NCBI GenBank assembly: GCA_032718565.1 | Contig: JAVGVS010000019.1 | Span: forward strand, 2,152,646-2,216,645 | Direction: 5' to 3' | Origin: Distichodus sexfasciatus | Lineage: Eukaryota > Chordata > Actinopteri > Characiformes > Distichodontidae | DNA length: 64,000 bases | In this document: piece by piece, positions 23,701-37,600 of the stretch | Position numbering within the stretch: position 1 is the first letter of the stretch | Layout of the letters: the number at the start of each line of letters is the position of its first letter | The notes under the pieces: generated by a model | Told to the model about the DNA's origin: nothing | What the model saw: the letters and a program-made list of their open reading frames with translations, nothing else | The model's database searches: none | Made by a program: the position numbers and the translations under genes

Positions 23701-26700
23701 CAATTGAATTTAATCAGTTGAAAATGAAATGCTGAAGTTTGTCATTTTGAACCAATTCGGGCTATAAAATGAGCTGCTTTTGCAGAGAACTTCATTTCCT
23801 ACAGTCCCCTGCTCGTGAAATGAATTAAACGAAGCTTTGATTCTAGAAAAATTGCCTTGCCCATTTTTTTATAAGAGAGTTATTGGAACAATCGTTTCAG
23901 CTCTACTTTACCGCAGTGCCACTTCCCATGCATAACGAATTAAGCGTGCACGCATTTACAGATCGGCTCCATAGAACGGCCCGATGTCACCGATACCCGA
24001 TCCAGCCGCTTGAGCCGTTATCGGACCGATACCGATCCACATGTGTGACCCTCCACGGCAAAACCAGTCGCTTGTCGCAAATTTTCAAAATTAAGTTTTC
24101 ATGAAAGGGCATAAATCAACCTTCAAAACGATACCTATATTGAATGAATGGGACGACATATGACTGAGATATCAACATTCAAAGGAGTCGGGTTTCTCCT
24201 GTCACGCCAAATGAGAAACGGAGAAATCTGCCTTTGAAGTTGACTATCGCCGTAGCACTCACAGACGCTTGGTGCGGTCGCGTCTACGTTTGTATTTACG
24301 GTAGCCTACGCTGCATTCACAGCCACACGGATAGCCTACCTGCGTTAGGTTAACTGAACTCGGGAGACGGAGATGGATTCTGGAGAAATATCTTCACGCT
24401 AGTCAACCAGTGGATTTACCTTAAATATTGTAGTAGAGCGGTCAAAACAGAAACTTTTAACATTCTGCTGGAATTGAATTCCTCACCTCAAGAAAGTCAC
24501 GGTTTTAGGATGGAAAGGGTAAGTTTTTCAGTGAAATTTATTCACAACAGTACAGTACAGACCTTCCACTGTTTCAAAACACTAAAAACAAAATATCCAA
24601 CATTTTACCCCACGCAACATAAACGCTCATTTTTCTCGGAAACCTCTGTTGCGACAACGACTGGTTTTGCCGTGGAGGGTCACATATCGGATCGGTTACA
24701 TCTCTAATAATTAGGATAGTCATTGGCCTCAGACTTCCCTGATATCAGCCGGTGTTTGGTGACTCGTTTATTGTACGCCAGAAAGGTAGCGCTTATGCCA
24801 GGCATGTCTGAAGTCAGATTTTATACGGGTTGAGCCCTTCTGTTTTAAAATGTATGGCGTTATTTTTTTTTAAATTGTTTTCAAAATTAGTAGCACACAG
24901 TGGAATGTTCATGAGCAAAATTTCTTGTCTTTACACGGTCAACTGCCTGCATGACGGGTCTGAAGTTGGCTACTTATTCGCCAGGTTTTTATTTGCGATT
25001 TCGGTTCCTTAAATAGCTTAAAAAGTAACACTGAGCTGACAGTAGGTGGGAATTTTAACTCATTTTAACGGCGTTGCGCTCGAGTCTGTTTTCTTGGCGC
25101 TGTGTTAGAAACGTCAGCAATGACATTATTTTTGTGACAAAATTTTGAGCATGCGGTGGAACTGCGCTCAGCTTCACCACATTCACATACCACGTTATAA
25201 TCGCACGTCCCGAAATTATTACAAATGTGTTTATCAACATCGGCAGACGTAAGTGTGGAAAAACATTGGGCGTCTGTCTGTAATTCCCATATCGTGCATC
25301 CCTAATCTCAACACTTGATGTTGGATGTTGCTCTTTGACTGCGCCCTTTGACTCTGTTTGGTAAATGTGTTTTGGTCTCGTTTCTTGAGATCGGAAAGTG
25401 CAGTTCTTGGTTATTTTTCCTCTGTAAACATGTTTTGTTGGTCATTTACCTTCATCAGTTACAAGGTCACTCACCTATGAGATCATTCTCTTTGGTGTTG
25501 GTCAGCAGGGGTCAGTGTTTCTATTGCGCCTTTCCTCAGTTTAGTTCTAGCTTCCTACGACCAAGCCTTGTGTCTTTTGTCGCATAATGAGACTCTGCGT
25601 CATCTGTCAGGCTGTGCATGAAGGGGTCAGAAGCAGTTAAGGTGAACCGTTCAGTTCTCTGTTGATCTTTGCTCTGCTGCTGCAGTTTTAGCGCTTGACG
25701 CTGATGTGTTGTAACGTAGCCATATTTCACCCAGGGCGAGGTTTGTCCTCTGGGGCACGTCACACAGTGAGATTAGTGTGTTATGTGCTGTACGAAGATG
25801 CACACATTTCCAATAAAGCTTAATTAATGTCACGAAGGCAGACGCCGGGTTTGACTATGCAGGATTTAGGACTGGAGCTTCAACCGACAAAATTAAAAGC
25901 ATTTATCTAGCGTTCAATAAAACATCATGGAAGCGTCTTCCTCCAGACGAGTTCAGATTTCTCTACCATGGTGTTGATACAACTGAGAGTTGGTTGAAAA
26001 AAGTCCAGGTGTCATTCATTAGTTTTTCACACTTGAACCAAAACCCCAAAAACATGTTTTCACAACCTTTTCTGATTTCACCATTTTGGAAACACCCTTT
26101 TTTTTTTTTTTTTTTTTTAAACAAGATAGTTTTCATCTGTGATTTTTCCCTGCAACATGAGTGCATGTTTCCCTTTTTTTGGAGTGCAAATTGTGAAACA
26201 ACTTGTTGCTTGTTTTTTTTTTTGGTTTTGGAAAGAGATATTGAGAAAATGGTTTTCTGCTTTTGCTCTTTTCATTAAAACGATGAGAGAGCAAATGGTA
26301 CACTTTCAACTTGTGCTCTGAGCGCTGCAGTAAAGAAAAAGTCGCTTGGTGCTCCGAATGCTGAGGCTCATAGGATTTGCATTTTAAATAGGCGCTGCCA
26401 GCGCAAAAGCACGTTTGGTGGACATGGGCCCTAACTTTATTTACTCTTTATATAAATAATCATCAAGCATAACAGAAGTCAAGGCAGAGACGTTTGTTGT
26501 CAAGGCAGCCGCCTTAACTATATAGCGCTGCGGGCAGTGTTTGGCTATGGTATCTTGTGTACAGGCACTTCGGTAATACCGTTTCCACTCTGGGATTAGA
26601 ACCGACGACCCTGTGATCACAGAAGCAACTCTGTAACCAAAACTCCAACTCTCCTCCTTGATGAAGCACCACTCCCAGTGTTGCCCCAGCTGTATTTACA

Positions 26701-27756
26701 TTTACTTTTACGGCGTTTAGCAGACACTCTTGTCCAGAGCGACTTCCATTTGACAGTTTTAGGGACAGTCTTTTGGGAGCAACTTGTGGTTAAGGGTCTT
26801 GCTCAGGGACCCAATGATGGTAGTGCTTCAGGTAGGATTCAAACCCATGACCTCTCAGTCCAGAAGCGTGTCCTAACCACTACTGTAGATGACCAGTACA
26901 CCTCTTACCATACCGTACCCTGTTTAATAGGTTTAACAGTAAAGAATATTTATGATTATTAAAAACAGGCCTCTGTTGTAGGAACTGAGGGCCGGGCGAC
27001 ATGTCGGCATCATCACGATATTACGTCCCTTGTGTTAGCCGGTGGAAATGAGAAGTTATTAGGAACCAAGATTTCCGGCCATGTTCTGTCTCTCCCATCT
27101 CTATTTGCTGTCTTGTCTGCTGTTACTTTTTGAGGAAACAATCTCACGCAACTCTCGCGCTTTCTCCCCCCATTCATGAAGGCGCAGACTGAGAAAAGAA
27201 GTTAACGAAATCTAACATGGATTTATATTGTAATTCGTGAGATCAAATCCGAAGTCCCCTGTAGATTTAGTTCATTTAGGACACATTTATTTATTTATTT
27301 GCCGTAAACTAGGGCTGTGCGATTAATTGAAATCGTATCGAAATCGCGATGTGAATATGCGCGATTTCTAAACCGCCTTACAGCACGATTTTTTGCGCGC
27401 TCCCGACTTTTCCCGCAGTATGCTGTTTGTATGGCATCACATCTGTGCCAAAACTAGAGCGCGCAAAATGGCTTGCCACAAAAAAATCGTGGGCGTAAAT
27501 TTCAAACTCGCGCGTGCAAATGTGAAACTCGAGAGCACAAAATTAGGAATCAAGTGCGCAGTTGTGAAAATATTGCGCGCAAGCTGTATTTTTCCTCTCG
27601 CGAGTGTCTTCTTTCCTCTCGATCTGTTAAATGTCCTCGCGCGCAAAATAGATCACCGACGAGCGGCTTTTTTGCTCAGTGAGATTTCTGCGCACGGTTT
27701 GAAAGCGGGTAGGTTTTGGCAGTGTGGGGGCGCGGTTTTGGTGGTCTGGGTTGTTT

Positions 27757-27792
<36 letters not shown>

Positions 27793-28625
27793 ACTTTTTG
27801 CCATAGGTCTGTTCTAGAGACATTTTGTTACACCTTTACTAGGTGATTTTTTTTTTTTTTTTTTTTTTTGCCTTATGTCTGTTTTAGAGACGTGTTACAG
27901 GTCTTTGATAAAGATCTAATTGTTTTCCTTTGGAAAAATGTTTCATATTCACACTGTAAAACATGTCTGTGTGTGTGTCAAAATCGTGATTAAAATCAAA
28001 ATCGCAATATTGTTCAAGAAAATCGTGATAGGTTTCTTTTGTCCATATCGCACAGCCCTACCGTAAACACTTATTTTAGAATCCAATGATTCAGGCTTTG
28101 GTCATAATTTGCGTGAAGGTGTGAGTCTACATGGACGTGGTCGAGTAACAGACTAAACTCCAGCCACGGAAGCATCAACACTTCCGTCGGGGCTGCGGGA
28201 GGTGCGTCGGGTCGTGGCTTCGCCATTCGATGTTTGATATCCATTAGCTGGCTTATGTAAGGATGATTCATACCAGCTCCGAACAGCTCTAGGCTTACCT
28301 TGTTAACAAACCTGGTCAGCCATCAAATATAGCCTGCAAGCAATTTGGGGAAACATGAGAAGCAGAGCAGACTCTCTCTCTCCCCTCTCCGTCTCTTGCC
28401 CTTTCCTGCCCGGTGCTGTGATAATGGAAGTTAATATATTTGTCTGTAAATAATAATGAACCCTCAACACCTGATTTCGGCCTGCTTCTAATCTTTCCCA
28501 TGTAACATTTTGATGAAACGTTGTCGAGGGCTCTCTCGCTCTCCAGCAGTCCTCTTCACCTAGAAGATGGAGGTAATCACCTTTTCTTTGATTAGAAGCA
28601 CTCGAAGACGAATTGGCTAATTTCT

Positions 28626-28670
<45 letters not shown>

Positions 28671-31600
28671 GTTCTCTTACAGGAGTTGGTATCGGACACA
28701 AATCAGCATGTGAAGTCGGCCCTGGCCTCTGTCATCATGGGCCTCTCCACCATTCTGGGCAAGGACAACACTGTGGAGCATCTGCTCCCCCTTTTCCTGG
28801 CCCAGTTGAAGGACGAGGTAAAACCCCTGGCGCTTTGCCCACCCTCTCTCTCTCTCTCTCTGTCTTGTTTTCTGCGTTTTCAGCACTCCGTATGGTGTTG
28901 TCGGCTTTACCTTGATGTGCATAGAGCTCGGGCTTGAGCTTGTGGGAGGTTTGAACGGTTATTAAATCTCCCTCGAGTCCCTGATTGATGAAGCCTTAAT
29001 TACCTTGCGTCCATTAAGACTCCATTAGGAAAAATTAGGCTTTGTGCCATTCTAACGGAAAGTCCCGAACGCCCCACACCACCTCCGTCAGCTTTGTGCA
29101 GCTGTTATTATTGATTGCTTTATAGTAGTTCAAGGCGAAATGGAAAACATGGCAAAATACATATAAAATATAACTATATTTTTACTTGTTGGTTGATATT
29201 GATATGATATAACTGAAATCACTATTTTTGCTAAGCTTAAATGTTCCTTTTTACTCCTACGTGAGATGTAAAAATTTCATGATTAACAATATTTGGAATA
29301 TTTATTTTCTGCAAGTCGATCTTGACGTTCTGCAGAATATTTTCCGACTTTTAAATAAATAAAATATGTCCATATTAGTGCTGCACGATGATATCAGATG
29401 CATATCGTAGTCGGGCGATAATTGCTTTTTGTAAGGCATTGGGCCGATGCTTAGATTTGCTTGGGATTTTATGACGCATTTATTGTACGTCGGAAAGGTA
29501 GCGCTTGTGTCGGGCATGTCCAAAGTCAGAGTGTCTTCCCGGAGCCTATCCCGGGAACAGCGGGCGCAAGGCGGGGACTAACCCTGGGCAGACGCCAACA
29601 CGCTGCAGGGCACACACACTCTCACACTCTGTTACACCTTATGAGGCCACGAACACGGGGACAGCATGCAAACGCCACACAGAAAGGCCCAACGACCGAC
29701 TCGGGGAGCGAAACCAGGACCTTCTTGCTTTGAGGTGGCTAACCACTGTGCTGCCCTTGTTATTGTTATTATTATTATTATTAGTAGTAGTAGTAGTAGT
29801 GCAGTGTCGCTCAATATGGCTATAACTCCAGCCACATGTTGGGTTTGACGCAGTGCTGTTCACTTTATCTTTACCTTATCTTGTTTTATGTCGGAGCTTT
29901 GCTGGAATGAGTTCTGTTGATGTCGTATTGACCATGTCTTTGTTTTGTTTTGTTTTTTTTACAAGGAAAAGTTGTTTTGCCATTTTTAACTTTAACTAAC
30001 ACTCTCCGAACACAACAAAACTCATTCCCCTCTGTCCCCTTATGATTGTTTTGCAACCGTACTGACCTTTGGGGCTGCCAAGCATGAAACCGTCAAGACT
30101 GAAACAGCTTCCAAAAGGCTGCCTCCCGTGTTTGTGTTTTCTCTTCTGCTTTATCGAAGTTCTCGACAACGTCAAACACTCCCTCAGAAAATGTTTAGAC
30201 CCGCAATCAGCGCCGCACCGTCCTATAGCGTTTCCACCGCACGAGCCCGTGTTTAAGCTTGAGTCACTCGGCACAACTGCACGGCGAGCAGCAAATCATT
30301 TAACGTCTGGCAACGTATGTGCGCAAGCTGTAACGCAATCTGGAGCAGAGGCCTCGGCCAGCCTTTTAAGGAAATATCAAAGCCTCTTCGGTTGGGTTTA
30401 AGAGCGAGCATATAAATTTTGTTGCATAGGCCAGAAATGCAGGATGTTTTAAGGGTCTGACGTTTACAACTAAACAAGAAACTGAGCTTTACCCGCAGTG
30501 TGTTCTGTTGTTTAGAGCAGCCGTCCATATAAAGCACAAGGAAAGCGTGTGACTTTCATCCTTTTTATTGGGAACACATTACCAGCAGCAGTTAGAGAAG
30601 CTGAAACACTTTCCCCTGAAAAACATATTATGAGCTTAATTACATTTCTTTACATCTGCTTTTGATATTTATTACTTTATCGCATTACTATTTCTCCTTT
30701 TTTATTTGACATTTTTACCATTTTTAAAACTTCTAATCAAGTTTCCTTTTATTCATTTCTGCTTTAGTGTTCTAATCTGCTGACTGTATAATTCCGTGTT
30801 TCTTTATTCTGAATGTAAAGCACTTTGAGCTGCAGTTATCTATGATAAGCGCTACATGAATAAAGATTGGTGTTATTGTTTGTATAATCACAGCATCTTC
30901 TGTTGTTTGCATGTGCAATAGCTCCAATTCCCTGCATAATCCTAGGGTGCATTCACACTATGAAAGTCTGTTAGTTCACTGGCTTTGGTCCGGACCAAAT
31001 AAAATGTTTTTATTTATTCATTATGGCACGGTTTGCTTTAACATTGTAGGCCTTGCCAGTGGATCAGAATTAGTAAACAAAACCATGTGCGCTAAGTTCT
31101 AGGGCTGGGTATCGTTGCTGATTTCCTGAATCGCTTCGATTCCGATTCGCAAGGTCATGATTCGATTCGATATCGACTTATTTAGAGATTTCTTTGCGTC
31201 AATACTAGTGTTGCTTGGTTATAAAATAACTTGTTTTAAAACTGAAGTGTTGCCAAACATCGACCTTTAGGGCAGACGGTGATTTGAGCGGAGCAGCTTC
31301 AGCCATTGTTCTATTTGGTTTCGGTTTCGCCGCTCTCACGTTTTTATAACTCTCCTTGCGCGGTCGCGAGAAGTAGTGCATAGCCGCAGGAAAAGATCGA
31401 TCCGCGAATTTTTTCCCTTCTAAGTTCGTTCAGCCATTGAACAGAAGCGTGTTGCGCGGGGTAAAGCGGGAAGCCCAACGTGAAAGTGCACAATCAGGAC
31501 CCCGGTGCTAGCCATTTGGGTGCACTAAGCACTACAGCTTTGTTTTAAACATGTCGTCATTATGAGTATTATGATTATGCCGATTTTCCATTAGTCTTTA

Positions 31601-34600
31601 TTTTTTGGGTACCCGTTAAGCGTGACTTAATGTCCTAAAATGATCAGTCTTCCATTCACGTCTTCAGTTGTGTGAATGAAAAATAAACTCGGTACTTAAC
31701 GCACAATGTACAGTTATCGTGTGCATCTTAATGCCTGTTTTTCAGGCCTCTTAGTAAAATCTCATTGATAACTTCTCTGTAAATGTCTTAGAATCATTCT
31801 GAATACATTTTACCGCACGTCGTACTGCATATGAAACGGAATCCTGAGTCCTTCGTGTGCCTGCAGTGTCCCGAGGTGCGCCTGAACATCATCTCCAACC
31901 TGGACTGTGTGAACGAAGTGATCGGCATCCGCCAGCTCTCCCAGTCCCTGCTGCCCGCTATAGTGGAGTTGGCAGAAGATGCCAAGTGGAGAGTTCGTCT
32001 GGCCATCATCGAGTACATGCCACTGCTGGCCGGCCAGCTGGTGAGTTCTGACACGACTTGTGTTCATTTCTCTTGAGAGCTTGAATCGACGGCAACCGGG
32101 CTTCTTTTAAGGTTCTCGAAGGCATTTAAAGTCCAGTTGCTTTCAGTTCAAGCTCTGCAGGTAACCATGTGCTGGACGACTGAGAACATGGAGAAATATG
32201 TTTTCACAACTCATGTTTTTGTTAAACTTGAGGGTCTTCCTCTCCCCTTTTCCACACAGGGGGTGGAGTTCTTCGACGAGAAGTTGAATTCCTTGTGCAT
32301 GGCATGGCTTGTGGATCACGGTAAGCTTCATCCCTCAACAGCAAAACCTTGCAACACTCCACTGTTACACATCGCTCATGCTCTCACATGCTTGGAGCGT
32401 TGCGGCCGCTAGGATTCCCAACAGCAGCTGTCTTTTTCTCTCTCTCATCGCATCTTTCTTGGCCCCTCCCTTTTCCAGAGCCGTGCCAAAGCGAAGAGAG
32501 TGGGAGACGTGCTGGACGGCAGCTTCCTCTCTTCCCCTCTCCCCTAATGACCAGGCTCTGATAAGAATCCTCAGAGCTTTTCTCGCAAACGTAGCCTTTT
32601 ACACCCTGCCCTCTCTGCTCGGATCTTCCTCGTCTCTACAACATTGCGTTCAGTTCAGGGTTTGTTTTTTTTCCCCCCCCCATGTTTTTATTTCTGTCTC
32701 CATCTCGAGCTGCCCTGTGGGAAAAAGCCGCTCGCCTGTCTCGCCCTCGTCCGCTTCGACCGGTTGAGACGCTCGCGGTTCACACGCCGCCTCGTCAAGG
32801 CCCTGTCCGCGTTTATGTTTCCGAGCCGACAGTGGAAATTGGATTTAACTGCAGCGATGCTTCCTTCCTAGTGTTGCCGCTTATTTTGGAACCCTTCCTT
32901 ACATTTGAAGTGGCGCCCGCTTCCTAATCTTGCCAGCGCTGAGTGATTGGTCATACTTTACCGGCTCAGGTCTTGTCCTAGACTCAGGCTAGGTTAGGGG
33001 AACGATTAGTGTTACGCTTGCAAGGCTGAGGTATGTTGCACGGTGCTTTTCAGCGAGCACATGTGCGCACATGCACACAGACAAAGGAGCAGATGGGGTT
33101 ACATCACTGGAACGTGTCTGTCAGTTCCTCTTTCCCTGAGCCAGGCCTCTTACGTAAACAGCAGAGCCGGAGCGGTGCACTGGGCCACACTTTTCAGCCT
33201 CTTATGAGACCAGAACAGGCCAGAGGTCCGAGTTTGGTGCCGTTCAAACGAAGTGCAGACCGTTTTGATGTTTTCAGGGTTTGGCGGTGATGTTACCGGT
33301 TAAGTCGTGTACTTATGTGTTAGGGGTCACGTAAGCTCACAATTCGATTTCAAATCAATTTGTGACTCGCGATTCATAAGCGATTCACGATTCAACACAG
33401 ATGAATTTGTTTCCAGATTGCTGTTTTGAGTTTTTGAATTTTACTATTTGTCTGTGACAGATCAACAAATGTGACCCTCCACAGCAAAACCAGTCGCTTG
33501 TCGCAACGGAGGTTTCCGAGAAAAATGACCGTTTGTTGCGTGGGGTAAAATTTTGGATTTTTTTGTTTTTAGTGTTTTGAAACAGTGGAAGGTCTATACT
33601 GTGCTGTTGTGAATAAATTTGGCTGAAAAACTTACCCTTTCCATCCTAAAAACGTGACTTTCTTGAGGTGAGGAATTCAATTCCAGCAGAATGTTAAAAG
33701 TTTCTGTTTTGAAAATAAGCGTAGCGCTGACCGCACCAGCGTCTGTGAGTGCTTTCTGGCGGTAGTCAGCTTCAAAGGCCGATTTCTCCGTTTCTCACTT
33801 GGGCGTGACAGGAAAACCGCTCGCTTTGAATGTGAAATCTCAGTCATATCGTCCCATTCATTCCAATATAGGTATCGTTTTGAAGCTTGATTTATGCCCT
33901 TTCATGAAAACATCTCAATTTTGAAAATTTACGACAAAACTGGTTTTGTGAGGGTCACAAATACCACTGAATCAAATGTAGTTTATTAATGTAATGCAAA
34001 TGTGTCACGTGCTGCCTGCATTTCCTTTATGCTCACATGCTCCACATGATTTGAACGAGATATTTTCATTAAATGTCCAAATATTGATGATACTACATAT
34101 TTTCAGTACTGAAAGTCACATCTTTATATCAATGTTTTATATATATTTTTAGGGGTGGGACTCGATTAAAAATTAATCTAATTAATTAGAAACTTTGTAA
34201 TTAATTAATCTTGATTAATAGCATTTAATGCGCTTTAAGAAAATTTGCCCTAAAAGCATTTTCAATTTAAAGGGTTTTAGTGAGCGACAGATCAAATAAT
34301 GGACCGCGAAATATTGTAAACTCAAGCTCTTTTCATCTCTGAAAAAAAACCTTTTAAACTGCATTTCAATTCAAAACAGACACCTGCGACACCTTTTGTT
34401 GGTACTCGAACTGGGACTGCTAAGCGCTAACAGCTCCCACAGTTTCTGTGCTCGCTGCAGCATGTTAGATGGTACCGTACGGTTGAAGTGCTTCGGTGGT
34501 ATACAAACTCCTTTTTTGCACAGTTTGCACAAAACCACGCTTTTATCAAGGCTTCCGTCAGGTAGTCTTTTGAAATGAAATTTGCCTCCGATCAGTCCTA

Positions 34601-37600
34601 GCAATGCGCTTTCTTCTGATTCTTCCATTTTTGCAGCTCGTGTAATCGGTGGACCAGGAAATCGTGCATTGACAAAAGTTCTCCTTTGCTTGGAATGCAA
34701 AGTGTGATTAAATGCGTTAATTTTTTTTAACGCGTTTTTTTTTTTTTTCAAATTAATTAATCGCAATTAATGCGTTAAATTTCCACCCCTAAAATATTTA
34801 TAATGGCAAAGTGGTAAAAAGTCGCTCAGTAACTGAAAAGCTAGACTAATTTTAGTCTTTGGTGTATTTTTAGTCATTCTGGATAAACCCATGTCTCTGA
34901 AAAGCGTTTCATTTTTCTCTTAAAGACAGTAACGTAATTGGCAGATACTGAGCTATACTTGTTCTCATTTTCCTCCTTTTTGTGCTTCTTGCACCTGTGT
35001 CCCAGTTTCAACTTTTAAGGTTTTATATATATATTTTTAAAATATCACAACTGCAGACACGTGCCAAAAAACATGTATATGATAACGGTGTGTTTACTCT
35101 AATGCGATGGATTTGCGTAATGAACCACCAAGATGAGAGTTGTTGATATTTAACTATCGATCTACCCTTCCCTAATTTACACGGGTTTCCTGTTTCTCCA
35201 GTGTACGCCATTCGTGAGGCTGCCACCTGTAACCTGATGAAGCTAGTGGAGAAGTTCGGAGCCGAATGGGCCCAGAACACCATTGTGCCCAAAGTGCTGG
35301 GCATGTCCAACGACCCCAACTACCTGCACAGGATGACCACCCTCTTCTGCATCAATGTGAGTACAGTGTCCGCGAGGGGGACGCCGCCGTCTAGGCAGCT
35401 CTCTTTAGGGCTCTGCGATATGTCTGACGCTTCACATTATACACTATTATTTTTGTGGTGTTGCAGTTACACTGTTTACGGCAATATTTTTTAAGCGTCT
35501 GGATGAGGGTTTGCGGCGTCACATGCCGCCACATGGATGCAGGAAGAAACGTAGTGGCGTTCGAAATGAGGATTTGTGGAACACTGAACCGTTAAAGAGG
35601 ATTTGTGACCCTCCACGGCAAAAACAGTCGCTTGTCACAACGGAGGTTTCTGAGAAAAACGAGCGTTTATGTTGCGTGGGGTAAAATTTGGGGTTTTTTG
35701 TTTTTAGTGTTTTGAAACAGTGGAAGGTCTGTACTGTACTGTTGTGAATAAATTTGGCTGAAAAACTTACCCTTTCCATCCTAAAAACGTGACTTTCTTG
35801 AGGTGAGGAATTAAATTCCAGCAGAATGTTAAAAGTTTCTGTTTTGACCGCTCTACTTCAATATTTACGGTAAATCCACTGGTTGACTAGCGTGAAGATA
35901 CTTCTCCGGAATCCATCTTCATCTCCCGAGTTCAGTTAACCTAACGCAGGTAGGCTATCCGTATGGCTGTGAATGCAGCGTAGGCTACCGTAAATACAAA
36001 CGTAGCCGCGACCGACCAAGCGTCTGTGAGTGCTACGGCGATAGTCAACTTCAAAGGCAGATTTCTCCGTTTCTCACTTGGCGTGACAGGAGAAACCCGA
36101 CTCCTTTGAATGTTGATATCTCAGTCATATGTCGTCCGATTCATTCCATATAGGTATTGTTTTGAAGCTTGATTTATGCTCTTTCATGAAAACATAACTC
36201 AATATTGAAAATTTGCGACAAGCGACTGGTTTTGCCGTGGAGGGTCACAATTGTGGTGCAATTTTAACACCACAGCAATGGGGACACCTATTAGTGTTTA
36301 TGGCCACCAGAACAACTTATGCTGCTTCGTTGAACAGTGGCTCTGACAAGTAGTACTGTGTGATATGACAATATATTGGATGACGGATGACATTTTATTG
36401 TTTATTTCGTTGTGTCACAAAATACACTGTTCACGACAATATTTCTTCATCTTTTGGATGAGCGTTTGCGGTAGTCACCACTGCGCGGCGTAGACGGGTT
36501 CAACAGAGCGTTATATTTGTGCCTTAATTTTGGGCCTGCAGTGGAACTTACGCACGCTCATGTCTGTTTGCCGTCACGCTCAGGTCTTCGGAAGTCTAAG
36601 CGTCTTCAGCCGGGGAAAAAAGGTCACTCGAGACGGGCTTTTGCCACAGCACTCTTGAGCGCTTCAATTTGAAATCCGTTCAACTTTAAGAACAGCGCTG
36701 AGCTCGTCAGTGTCACTCCTCTCTTGCTAGCCAATCAAAATCAAGGAAGAGGCGGGACATACACAGTCAAGAACTCACGAACAATAATGCCGGCGTATCT
36801 GGTGCAGCTGGAGATGCTTGTTTTGGCTTTATTTACACAGTTTGAATGAAGCAAAAAACTGCAATTACGTGATCAAACCCCTCATCGGTGGTACTGCCCC
36901 AGCTGCTTCTCTCAGCTGCACCCAGTCTCGTTCGAACGTTGCCGCTAATGCCAAGTTGCGATTTCTCTCCACTGTAAAGATAATCTCTTATGTAGACAAA
37001 ACTACCGACCTCAAAGGACCACGTTACAATACATGAAATAGGAACGAACGTGGATCTGCGCGATGAAACTTTTCCGAACTTTGCAACAACAAGCGCTGAG
37101 AGAAGTATCAAGAAAAGCGATCTGGAAGTGAGGTTTTCACCGCTCTCAGTGCAAAAAACAGGTTTGGTGGACACAGGCCCTTATATTGGAATATGTATTT
37201 TTGATCAAGTCCCGAATTTTTTTTAAACTTATTTTGCTGCTGTGTTTTGGCCAGACTTTTGATAACATTTCAGAGAATTCACTGTGCAACGTGCAAAGAG
37301 ACAAAAGCTGTCAACAGAGACAGAAAATTGGGGCTCAGTGTGTTTCAAATATATTTCCTGTCATGTTGTGTTAAACACCTGTCATACTGCTTCAGTTGCT
37401 TCTCAATCCATGTTTCATTTTTTATATGAATTAAGTAAAAATCCTAAATGTTGTTTTTGGTCATATCGCACATCCTTAGCTATAATCTCATTTTCCCCCT
37501 CATACAACCAGGCCCTGTCCCAAGCATGTGGCCAGGAGATAACCACCAAGCACATGCTGCCCGTAGTGCTAAAGATGTCTAACGACCAAGTGGCCAACGT

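Larger units (their letters stand above)
23352..25304. mobile_element. Outer hAT-like element of a nested transposon stack
   Basis: The ends are inverted: GGGGTGCACGAT at the left and ATCGTGCATCCCTAA at the right. It lies wholly in ppp2r1b intron 8 and is interrupted by the element at 23401-24706. Part of its right half (about 24755-24820) recurs, shortened, at 29380-29530 (the TTTATTGTACG..GGAAAGGTAGCGCTTGTG phrase). No intact transposase frame. Confidence 0.65.

Noticed and set aside
27717..27725. GGCAGTGT word, checked as a miR-34 seed because miR-34b/c lies in this region of human chromosome 11
   Set aside because: Sequence after the seed does not match and no hairpin arm is present.
29755..29863. 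Ile/Asn/Ser repeat ORFs
   Set aside because: Trinucleotide repeat (TAT/TAG) next to a SINE.
32309..32927. Overlapping plus-strand ORFs of 70-152 codons
   Set aside because: They lie in ppp2r1b intron 11, are pyrimidine-rich, and begin inside exon 11 in a wrong frame.
36833..37174. 113-codon minus-strand ORF
   Set aside because: Part of a dispersed DNA-element fragment; its end sequence recurs at about 26405-26435.
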